Of a DNA stretch of 5,335 bases, positions 1 to 5,335 are shown in pieces. Both the position numbers and the translations under genes were made by a program. Where the stretch lies: NCBI GenBank assembly GCA_905236495.1, contig CAJOPV010000033.1, forward strand, positions 1 to 5,335, read 5' to 3'. Within the stretch, counting starts at the first letter, position 1; each line of letters opens with the position of its first letter. The DNA is from an uncultured Christensenellaceae bacterium (GTDB lineage: Bacteria; Bacillota; Clostridia; Christensenellales; Aristaeellaceae). The notes under the pieces are model-generated. The model made no database searches. It was not told the origin of the DNA and saw only the letters and a list, made by a program, of their open reading frames with translations.

Positions 1-106
1 AAATTTGCGAAAGGCGCATTTATTTGGCAAACGTGCGGGCGGCCTGGATGAGGAGCCTGCCTTCCCGCGTTCCATGCGTTCGGCGCCGGGCTGAAGGGGA
101 TCGGAC
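1..106. other. Leader region before the sugar transferase; no identifiable gene
   Basis: The first 31 bases are A/T-rich compared with the rest of the window; the remainder is G/C-rich. Two plus-strand frames are open from the window edge. One ends with TGA at 92-94, the other runs into the next gene and stops at 123-125. Either could be the last residues of an upstream gene, but neither short peptide has a recognisable motif, so I assign no product. I found no convincing -35/-10 promoter pair. The stretch ends with the ribosome binding site AAGGGGA at 94-100, six bases before the ATG at 107. Confidence 0.4.
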
Positions 107-1594
107 ATGTATAAGCGCACCGTGAAAGGGTGGCTGCGGAATCTGGATTTTATCCTGCTGGATGAATGCTGCCTGCTGCTGGTTTTGCTGCTGGCGGTAT
201 ATCCCGGCGTCGGCGGCGGCTTCGCGGTGCAGGACGCCAATCCCCCCGGGCTCATCGTGCTGATATTGGCGTTTGACCTTTTCGTGATGGCTGCCACGGA
301 TTCCCTGGAAGGGGTGCTGACGAGGGGCTACGTGGTGGAGCTGAAATACACGCTGCGCCACGGGTTTTATCTTCTTTCCATTACGGTGCTGGGCATGATC
401 GTCCGGGGCACGCCGGTGGAAAAGGCTCCCGCGTCTATCCTGGCGGCGATCCTGCTTTATCTGGCGCTGGGGTATGCCAGCCGGATTTTGTGGCGGCGCT
501 TCCTGCGCCGTCATCCCCGGAAACGGGAAAAGCAAAAGCTCATGCTCATCGTGACGGATGAGAAATCCGCCCCCGATATCGTGGCGCGGATGCGGCAGTA
601 TTCCTTCGAGCGCTACGCCCTGGCGGGCCTGGTGATCATCGATCGGGACGCCAAGGGGGACGCCGTCGCCGGGGTGCCGGTGGTGGCGAATCTGAAGGAC
701 GCGGCGGATTATATCTGCCGCGCCTGGGTGGATGAAGTATTCTTCTTTCACGCTTCCCTGGATGATCGGGCCCAGGAGCTATTGCTCAGGTGCCGGGAAA
801 TGGCCCTGACGGTGCATCTGTACTTCGCCTTGCAGGGCGTGGACGAGCGCAAGCAGACCCTGGAGCATCTGGCGGGCTATCGGGTGCTGACCGCCAATAT
901 GAATCTGATGAGTCTGACGGATGCGTTCATCAAGCGGGCCTTCGATATCACGGCGGGGCTGATCGGCAGCCTGGCGGCCCTGCCGGTAGTGGCTGTAGCG
1001 GGCCTGCTGATCCGAAAGGAATCCCCGGGGCCGCTGCTGCTTCGCCAGGAGCGGGTGGGGGAAAACGGCAAGCGGTTCAAAATGTACAAGATTCGATCCA
1101 TGTACGTGGACGCGGAGGCCCGCAAGCAGGAATTCGCCCAGGCCAATTCCCATACCGACGGGATGCTCTTCAAGATGGATTTTGACCCCCGGGTGGTCGG
1201 GAACCGGCTGCTTCCCGACGGCACGAAGAAAACGGGCGTCGGCGATTTCATCCGCCGCACCGGGCTGGATGAATTTCCCCAGTTTTTTAACGTGCTCAAG
1301 GGGGATATGAGCGTGGTGGGCACAAGGCCGCCCACGGTGGATGAATGGGAAAGGTATCAGTATCATCATCGGGCGCGGCTGTCCATCCGGCCCGGGGTGA
1401 CAGGGCTGTGGCAGGTGCATAAGGGCAAGGATCATATGCCCTTTGACGAGGTGGTGCGCCTGGATACGGAATACATCGCCCATTGGAGCGTGGGGCTGGA
1501 CCTGCGGATCATCTTAAAAACGGTGCGCAGGCTGTTCGGCGAAGCCCAGGAAACCCATGCCGACCGCGCTCCGGACGGCGGGGAGAAACGCTGA
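107..1594 (+). CDS. Polyprenyl-phosphate sugar-1-phosphate transferase (exopolysaccharide priming enzyme)
   Basis: This is a 495-residue membrane enzyme of the WbaP/CpsE-like family. It is expected to move a sugar-1-phosphate from a nucleotide sugar onto undecaprenyl phosphate, the first membrane step of repeat-unit synthesis. The N-terminal part has about four hydrophobic segments (near residues 14-32, 47-65, 84-102 and 108-128). A CoA-binding-like or Rossmann-type region follows at about 143-260, then a further hydrophobic segment at 283-302. The C-terminal bacterial sugar transferase domain (about 275-478) shows SPGP (306-309), YKIRSM (327-332), the catalytic Asp-Glu pair in GLDEFPQ (D388, E389), GTRP (405-408) and RPGVTGLWQV (428-437). 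Length and domain order match the full-length family. The ATG at 107 is supported by AAGGGGA six bases upstream. The sugar specificity cannot be read from the sequence. The nearby Wzz-type gene supports a polysaccharide operon. Confidence 0.95.
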   Translation: MYKRTVKGWLRNLDFILLDECCLLLVLLLAVYPGVGGGFAVQDANPPGLIVLILAFDLFVMAATDSLEGVLTRGYVVELKYTLRHGFYLLSITVLGMIVRGTPVEKAPASILAAILLYLALGYASRILWRRFLRRHPRKREKQKLMLIVTDEKSAPDIVARMRQYSFERYALAGLVIIDRDAKGDAVAGVPVVANLKDAADYICRAWVDEVFFFHASLDDRAQELLLRCREMALTVHLYFALQGVDERKQTLEHLAGYRVLTANMNLMSLTDAFIKRAFDITAGLIGSLAALPVVAVAGLLIRKESPGPLLLRQERVGENGKRFKMYKIRSMYVDAEARKQEFAQANSHTDGMLFKMDFDPRVVGNRLLPDGTKKTGVGDFIRRTGLDEFPQFFNVLKGDMSVVGTRPPTVDEWERYQYHHRARLSIRPGVTGLWQVHKGKDHMPFDEVVRLDTEYIAHWSVGLDLRIILKTVRRLFGEAQETHADRAPDGGEKR

Positions 1595-1610
1595 TTTTTT
1601 CGGAAAAAAT
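1594..1610. repeat. A/T-armed palindrome at the transferase-channel gene junction
   Basis: ATTTTTTC (1594-1601) and GAAAAAAT (1603-1610) are perfect inverted copies around a single G at 1602. The palindrome begins on the last base of the transferase stop codon and lies about 20 bases before the channel gene start. It stands out from the G/C-rich surroundings. As RNA it could form only a weak A-U stem with a CGG loop, so it is not a convincing intrinsic terminator. It could be a DNA operator, an A-tract bend, or an unstructured leader that exposes the next ribosome binding site. The symmetry is seen directly; the function is unknown. Confidence 0.45.
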
Positions 1611-1617
1611 TTTAAGT

Positions 1618-1624
1618 CAGGGGG
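1618..1624 (+). promoter_or_regulatory. Ribosome binding site that decides the channel gene start
   Basis: CAGGGGG lies six bases before the ATG at 1631 and only three bases before an in-frame GTG at 1628. The spacing favours the ATG as the start codon, giving a 522-residue protein instead of 523. Confidence 0.65.
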
Positions 1625-1630
1625 TCCGTG

Positions 1631-3199
1631 ATGCGCAAGCTGGTCTATACCTTGATGATTTTCATAGCCGTCGGCGGCGTGGTGCTGACGGCGTATGCGC
1701 CCGACGAGGTATCCACCGTTTTTATTGTGCTGATGGCGGCGGTGCTGCTTCTGGGCATCGGGCTTGGCGTGCTGCCGGTGATGCAGTTTTACCGGGGCTT
1801 TGAAACGGGGCTTGAGCAGGTGCAGCGGGCGTCTGAGACCCAAAGCGGCTCCGCCTGGGCGGCGCTGATGAAAACAGACGGCATATTCCGCCAGAAAACC
1901 ATGGACGATATGTTCCGGGATTATCAGGATAAGGTGCAGGGCCAAAGGGAATCGGGCCAGGTGCTGTCCGACGTGGCGGAATACATAAACGACGACGCCC
2001 TGGCCCTGCGCAGCTGGCAAAACGTGATCCGCCAGATCCCGGGCACGCTGACCGGCATGGGCATCCTGGGCACCTTCATCGGCCTCATCATCGGTATCCA
2101 GGGCATCGGCTTTACCACCGTCAACGCCGCCCTGTCCAGCGTGCAGACCATGCTGGCGGGCATTCAGATCGCCTTCTATACCTCCATTGCCGGCGTCATC
2201 ATGTCGCTTTTGTTCAATATCCTCTACCGCATCGCCTGGAACCTGATGATGCGGAACATGGACCTTTTCCTGGATGAATTTCATAAGCAGGTGATCCCGC
2301 CGGTGGAGGAGCAGCTCCGCTACCGGGAGCGGAAGGAAATCAGACAGATCACCGAGCTGCTGGAGAGGCTGCCCAAGGGCGGAGGCTTTTCCCTGTCCGG
2401 GGCCGGGCCCGCCCTGCAGGGCCAAGGCAGCGGCAACGAGCAGATTTTGATGCCCCAGATCTTGCAGGGCCTTCGGGACGGGGAATTTATCTTCTATCTG
2501 CAGCCCCGGTTTGAGCTGAGCAGCCGCAGGATCGTGGGGGCGGAGGCGCTGGTGCGCTGGAACCACGGGAAGCTGGGCACGGTATCGCCCGCCGTGTTCA
2601 TCCCGGTGCTGGAGAGCAACGGCTACATCACCAAATTGGATCAATATATCTGGGAGCAGGTCTGCGCCACCATCCGCCGGTGGATCGACCAGGGCATCCG
2701 CCCGGTGCCCCTGTCCATCAACGTGACGAAAACGGATATCCTGGCGATGGATATTGCCGATTTCTTTGCCGATATGCTGAAAAAATACCGCATCCCGCCC
2801 AGGAGCCTGGAAATCGAGATCGCGGAAAACGCTTATCTGCAGTGCGGCAACGCGGTGATCGAAACGGAAAACAAGCTGCGTCAAAGCGGCTTCAAAGTGG
2901 TGATCGACGGCTTCGACGGGGATTACATCGCCCTGAACTCGGTGGAAAACGCGGAGGCCGACCTCGTCAAGCTGGATCTGCGCCGCTTCGAGGGCAGCCA
3001 CAGCCAGGGCGCCCTGAACGGCGTATTCGAGCAGGCCAGGAAGCTGCATCTGACCCTGGCGGCGGAGGGCATCGAAAGCATGGAGCAGCTGGGCATGCTG
3101 CGCAAGTGCGGCTGCCTGGAGGGCCAGGGCTTTTACCTGTCCAAGCCCGCGTCGGTGGAGGAATTTGAAAAGCTCATGAGCGGGGATCAGACGGCATGA
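1631..3199 (+). CDS. MotA/ExbB/TolQ-type channel subunit fused to a C-terminal EAL domain
   Basis: This is a 522-residue two-part protein, numbered from the ATG at 1631. The N-terminal half has predicted membrane helices at about 4-23, 29-52, 139-160 and 174-200. The third contains IPGTLTGMGILGTFIGL (136-152) and the fourth LAGIQIAFYTSIAG (175-188), the conserved core of MotA/ExbB/ZorA proton-channel subunits. A cytoplasmic loop (about 53-130) sits between helices 2 and 3, and a charged helical tail (about 207-247) leads to a Gly-rich linker. The EAL domain (about 271-514) has EALVRW (E305), N364 in LSINVTK, E396 and E399 in LEIEIAEN, D426, K447, E479 in AAEG and Q499 in EGQGF. The usual DDFGTGYSSL loop reads DGFDGDYIAL (426-435), so the second Asp is Gly427. 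Two-metal cleavage of cyclic di-GMP may therefore be weak or lost, and the domain may act as a sensor. Both the topology and cyclic di-GMP place the EAL domain in the cytoplasm. The gene overlaps its MotB-like partner by four bases. Confidence 0.9.
   Translation: MRKLVYTLMIFIAVGGVVLTAYAPDEVSTVFIVLMAAVLLLGIGLGVLPVMQFYRGFETGLEQVQRASETQSGSAWAALMKTDGIFRQKTMDDMFRDYQDKVQGQRESGQVLSDVAEYINDDALALRSWQNVIRQIPGTLTGMGILGTFIGLIIGIQGIGFTTVNAALSSVQTMLAGIQIAFYTSIAGVIMSLLFNILYRIAWNLMMRNMDLFLDEFHKQVIPPVEEQLRYRERKEIRQITELLERLPKGGGFSLSGAGPALQGQGSGNEQILMPQILQGLRDGEFIFYLQPRFELSSRRIVGAEALVRWNHGKLGTVSPAVFIPVLESNGYITKLDQYIWEQVCATIRRWIDQGIRPVPLSINVTKTDILAMDIADFFADMLKKYRIPPRSLEIEIAENAYLQCGNAVIETENKLRQSGFKVVIDGFDGDYIALNSVENAEADLVKLDLRRFEGSHSQGALNGVFEQARKLHLTLAAEGIESMEQLGMLRKCGCLEGQGFYLSKPASVEEFEKLMSGDQTA
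3196..3199 (+). other. ATGA start-stop overlap between the channel subunit and its partner
   Basis: The ATG of the MotB-like gene shares bases with the TGA of the MotA-EAL gene. Such overlaps commonly couple translation by reinitiation and are typical of subunits made in a set ratio. The GGGGA at 3182-3186, nine bases upstream, is a moderate ribosome binding site that could assist. Confidence 0.9.
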
Positions 3200-4857
3200 A
3201 GAAAAAACAAGGCCAGCATGAAGATGATTTGAATTTCTGGCAGCCGGCGTCGGATATGCTGAGCGCCCTGCTGCTGGTTTTGATGCTGGTGATTTTGCTG
3301 CTGGGGCTGTATCTGGTGCATATCCCGGAGGAGGATCAGCCCGATCCCTTCCCGGGGGATGCCTACGACGACGGGGGCGGGGAGCTGGGCACGGAAACGC
3401 CCCTGCCTACCCCCTTCATTTGGGTGCCCGACGGCTGGGACGGGGGCGGCGGCGATTGGACGCCCATCCCCACCCCCTCCGTGACCCCCACCGTCACCGT
3501 ATCGCCTACCCCGGACGCGGGAAACGGCGGCGGCGACGGGCACGGGGAAGGCGACGTGCCGGACGAGGGTATCAAATCCGCCGTGTATGTGATGCTCATT
3601 GACGGGGAGACGGACCGCACCGTGAAGGAAAGCGGCGTGCTCTTTGAGCTCTACGGGCAGAACCACGCCCTGCAGGTGCTCAATTCCTATTACCCCGAGC
3701 GCATCGCCTATCGCTCCTACGAGACCACGGAGGCAGGCACCTTCTACCTGCCGGAAAAGCTGTTTGAAGGGGCCTATGAGCTCCACGAAATGACGGAGCC
3801 GGAGGGCTACGATATGGGGCCCAATCTGGCCTTCGTGGTGGATGAAATGTACGATTGGCCCGAGCCTTATGTGGTCCGCTTCCCGGTATATCCCTCCCGG
3901 AACGTGATCCGGGTGCAGATGACGGACGCGGAAACGGGCCTGGGCATCCCGGGAGGCACCTTCCAGGTGATCGCCGCGGACAATATCATTACCGCCGACG
4001 GAACGCTGCGCTACCGCACGGGCCAGACGGTGGGGGAGATCGTGTGCGACGAAACGGGCTTTGGGGAAAGTGAAGAAATCTATCTGGGGCAGTATCTGCT
4101 TCGGCAGCGGGATATCCCGCCCTATTACGCGGGGCTTACGGAGGATATTGAGGCCACGGTGGAAAAGAAGGCCTCCGTGGCCCCGGAGACCCTTCTGATC
4201 GCCAGCCGGCGCACCCGTATCCGCCTCACCGTGACGGATGAACTGTACGAGGGCAGGGCGATCGCCAACGCCGCCTTCCAGGTGTTCGCGGGCGGGGTGC
4301 TTGTGAACGAGGAGGCCCGGACCAACGGCTTTGGCGTGCTGACCCTGGACAGCCTGGACAAGGGCGTCACCTACCGCTTCCGGCAGGTATCCGCCCCGGG
4401 GAATTACCGCATCGCTTCCCAGGAGATCACCGCGGCTGTGGCAGCCGACGGGCGCATCCAGGGCGAAGCGGAAACGGAGATCGCCCTCACCAACCGCATG
4501 ATCCGGGTGGCGGTGGGCGTTACGGATGAATACAGCGGCGCCCAGGTGCCCGGCGTGAAGCTGACGCTTTACGGCAATGACGGCAATCTGATCCGCAGCT
4601 GGACCAGCGCCGGGGCCGCCCAGACCTTTGAGGAGCTGACCCCCGGCAGCTATTACCTGGTAAAGGACGGGGACGGGGAAAGCCGTTACCCCATCACCGT
4701 GTATGATACGGCGGAGGTGCAGGCAGCCAACATCCACGCCACCTACGTATTGCGTTATGTGGCGATGGGCGGCGCGGGCCTGGCAGCCCTCGGCGCCGGC
4801 ATCGGGGCAGCTGTGATTCTGCGGCGCAGGAAGAAAAAGGCCGGCCCTCAAAAATGA
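3196..4857 (+). CDS. MotB/ExbD-like membrane subunit with Cna-B-type extracellular domains
   Basis: This 553-residue protein begins with a short basic tail and a single hydrophobic helix (about 18-41). The segment NFWQPASDMLSALLLVLM (13-30) resembles the MotB/ExbD/ZorB transmembrane motif, with Asp20 in the place of the ion-carrying Asp. A low-complexity stalk rich in Pro, Thr, Gly and Asp follows (about 44-126). Next come about four beta-rich modules resembling Cna-B/SpaA-type domains (about 128-235, 236-340, 341-434 and 435-517), with hallmarks such as YELHEMTEPEGY (194-205) and VSAPGNY (398-404). The protein ends with a second hydrophobic helix (about 520-542) and the basic tail RRRKKK (543-548). 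The positive-inside rule puts both ends in the cytoplasm and the modules outside. The OmpA-like peptidoglycan-binding domain of classical MotB is absent, and no LPXTG sorting motif precedes the final helix. The start at 3196 overlaps the upstream stop (ATGA), with a modest GGGGA at 3182-3186. The MotB-like call rests on the helix and on the MotA-like neighbour; the Cna-B call rests on pattern only. Confidence 0.82.
   Translation: MKKKQGQHEDDLNFWQPASDMLSALLLVLMLVILLLGLYLVHIPEEDQPDPFPGDAYDDGGGELGTETPLPTPFIWVPDGWDGGGGDWTPIPTPSVTPTVTVSPTPDAGNGGGDGHGEGDVPDEGIKSAVYVMLIDGETDRTVKESGVLFELYGQNHALQVLNSYYPERIAYRSYETTEAGTFYLPEKLFEGAYELHEMTEPEGYDMGPNLAFVVDEMYDWPEPYVVRFPVYPSRNVIRVQMTDAETGLGIPGGTFQVIAADNIITADGTLRYRTGQTVGEIVCDETGFGESEEIYLGQYLLRQRDIPPYYAGLTEDIEATVEKKASVAPETLLIASRRTRIRLTVTDELYEGRAIANAAFQVFAGGVLVNEEARTNGFGVLTLDSLDKGVTYRFRQVSAPGNYRIASQEITAAVAADGRIQGEAETEIALTNRMIRVAVGVTDEYSGAQVPGVKLTLYGNDGNLIRSWTSAGAAQTFEELTPGSYYLVKDGDGESRYPITVYDTAEVQAANIHATYVLRYVAMGGAGLAALGAGIGAAVILRRRKKKAGPQK
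3325..3573 (+). other. Low-complexity Pro/Thr/Gly/Asp stalk in the MotB-like protein
   Basis: Residues 44-126 of the MotB-like protein are acidic and made largely of Pro, Thr, Gly and Asp, including TPIPTPSVTPT (89-99), VSPTP (102-106) and Gly runs with Asp. There is no sign of a folded domain. It probably serves as an extended spacer through the cell wall between the membrane helix and the beta modules. Glycosylation at the Thr/Ser-Pro part is possible but cannot be shown from sequence. Confidence 0.7.
3577..4746 (+). repeat. About four divergent Cna-B-like modules (protein-level repeat)
   Basis: The modules begin with related strands ending in a hydrophobic residue, one residue and Asp: L134-I-D136, M242-T-D244, V346-T-D348 and V442-T-D444. 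Three continue with a Gly-containing turn and a further strand, for example GIPGGTFQV (250-258), AIANAAFQV (355-363) and QVPGVKLTL (450-458). The closing strand with its Cna-B-like Tyr is seen as YELHE, YLLRQ, YRFRQ and YYLVK. The copies are too diverged to be a recent DNA duplication. Module borders are estimates, and the third copy is the clearest at its end. Confidence 0.6.
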
Positions 4858-4864
4858 AAGCAGT

Positions 4865-4870
4865 GAGGTG
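4865..4870 (+). promoter_or_regulatory. Ribosome binding site of the Wzz-like gene
   Basis: GAGGTG lies eight bases before the ATG at 4879, within the 21-base gap after the MotB-like stop codon. This supports both the chosen start and independent initiation for this gene. Confidence 0.75.
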
Positions 4871-4878
4871 ACGAAAAC

Positions 4879-5335
4879 ATGCAAAGCGGGAACGCCCAGC
4901 CATCCGGCATCCGTATCCGGGTGAGCGATCTGCTTTTCGCCCTTCAGAAGCGCTGGACGGTGATCGTAGCCCTGTCGCTGGTGGGGCTGGTGTTCGGGCT
5001 GATCCTGTCCGCCATGACGTATGTGCAGTCCTCCTTCCAGACCTTCGATATCTCCGGCTCCTTCGCGGTGACGACGGTGAACCGGGAGGGCCGGTATATC
5101 AACAACGCCACCGCGCCCAACAATAACGACTATCACCTGGCGGAAGACATGATGGACGCGGTGAAGTACGTGATCCGCAGCGATCGGGTGATGAACCAGG
5201 TGATCAGCGATCAAAGCCTTTTGGGCTCCTCCGCTCGGGAATTGAAGAGCATCGTGGAGCTTTCCCAGTACAATACGACCCAGATCATGGAAATGCGCCT
5301 GACCTGGCGGGACGGGCAGGAGGGCGTGGATATCT
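4879..5335 (+). CDS. Wzz/YveK-type polysaccharide chain-length regulator, 5' part
   Basis: The frame is open from the ATG at 4879 to the window edge, giving 152 residues with the C-terminus missing. The layout fits the N-terminal half of the Wzz/CpsC/YveK family. A short cytoplasmic start (VSDLLFALQKRW, 15-26) leads into a membrane helix at about 27-47. An extracytoplasmic part follows, with the typical conserved stretch around VIRSDRVMNQVI (98-109) and then ELKSIVELSQYNTTQIMEM (121-139). Family members set polymer length in Wzy-type assembly. In Gram-positives they also activate a partner tyrosine kinase, but such a kinase gene would lie beyond this window. The region around 70-90 is Asn-rich and looks variable. 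Co-direction and the 21-base gap place it in the same operon as the motor-like pair. Confidence 0.85.
   Translation, partial: MQSGNAQPSGIRIRVSDLLFALQKRWTVIVALSLVGLVFGLILSAMTYVQSSFQTFDISGSFAVTTVNREGRYINNATAPNNNDYHLAEDMMDAVKYVIRSDRVMNQVISDQSLLGSSARELKSIVELSQYNTTQIMEMRLTWRDGQEGVDI

Noticed and set aside
35..68. Possible hairpin upstream of the sugar transferase (GCGGG at 35-39 with CCCGC at 64-68, GGC at 41-43 with GCC at 59-61)
   Set aside because: The stem is interrupted by an internal loop, has a large loop and no following T run. Short G/C pairings like this are expected by chance here, so it is not called a terminator.
20..751. Minus-strand open frame of 243 codons opposite the sugar transferase
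   Set aside because: It is His/Arg/Gln-rich with no motif and is fully explained by the plus-strand coding sequence.
1595..1615. Intrinsic terminator after the sugar transferase
   Set aside because: The T run precedes the possible stem, and the stem is almost all A-U pairs, so it lacks the stable G/C stem followed by a T run that an intrinsic terminator needs.
1628..1630. GTG as start codon of the MotA-EAL gene
   Set aside because: It would sit only three bases after the CAGGGGG ribosome binding site, too close. The ATG immediately after it has the better six-base spacing.
1514..3049. Minus-strand open frame of 511 codons opposite the MotA-EAL gene
   Set aside because: Its composition (many His, Gln and Asp) and lack of any recognisable motif mark it as a shadow of the well-supported plus-strand gene.
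1631..4857. Zorya-type anti-phage defence pair (ZorA/ZorB)
   Set aside because: The MotA-like core does resemble ZorA and the first helix ZorB. However, there is no ZorB-type peptidoglycan-binding domain, the EAL and Cna-B parts are foreign to Zorya, and the neighbours are polysaccharide genes, not ZorC/ZorD-type effectors.
3187..5214. Long minus-strand open frame of 675 codons
   Set aside because: It lies opposite the MotB-like and Wzz-like genes, is rich in His, Gln, Arg and Pro, and shows no domain motif. Long antisense frames are common opposite G/C-rich genes; the plus-strand products have clear families.

Overview
The window is a compact, GC-rich stretch (about 60% G+C where I counted) with all genes on the plus strand. 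It reads as part of an exopolysaccharide or capsule operon. It holds four genes: a polyprenyl-phosphate sugar-1-phosphate transferase (107-1594), a MotA/ExbB/TolQ-type channel subunit fused to a C-terminal EAL domain (1631-3199), a MotB/ExbD-like subunit carrying a Cna-B-type domain stack (3196-4857), and the 5' part of a Wzz/YveK-type chain-length regulator (4879 to the window end). Purine-rich Shine-Dalgarno sites, Cna-B modules in a membrane-anchored surface protein, and the Wzz/YveK context suggest a Gram-positive Bacillota, probably a high-GC member of the Clostridia. This assignment is an inference; no rRNA or other taxonomic marker is present.

Layout: positions 1-106 have no gene I can identify and end in the ribosome binding site of the sugar transferase. 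A 36-base gap (1595-1630), containing an A/T-only-armed palindrome, separates the transferase from the channel gene. The channel gene and its partner overlap by four bases (ATGA), so their translation is probably coupled. A 21-base gap with a good Shine-Dalgarno site leads to the Wzz-like gene. No terminator was seen, so one transcript is likely.

The interesting part is the middle pair. The first protein has four predicted membrane segments with the MotA/ZorA-like TM3-TM4 signature, a helical cytoplasmic tail, and then an EAL domain. The EAL domain keeps seven of the eight usual catalytic or metal-binding positions but has Gly in place of the second Asp of the DDFG loop. The second protein starts with a short basic tail and one hydrophobic helix with an Asp near its start, as in MotB/ExbD/ZorB. 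It lacks the usual peptidoglycan-binding OmpA-like domain. In its place are a Pro/Thr/Gly/Asp-rich stalk, about four degenerate Cna-B-like beta modules, and a second membrane helix with a polybasic tail but no LPXTG motif.

Working model (inference): the two proteins form an ion-driven stator-like complex in the cytoplasmic membrane. Cyclic di-GMP would be sensed, or less likely degraded, on the inside by the EAL domains, and force or conformational change would be passed to the Cna-B stack outside. The setting between a priming glycosyltransferase and a Wzz-type protein suggests a role in making, exporting or positioning a surface polysaccharide. I know of no described system with this combination, but I could not search for one.
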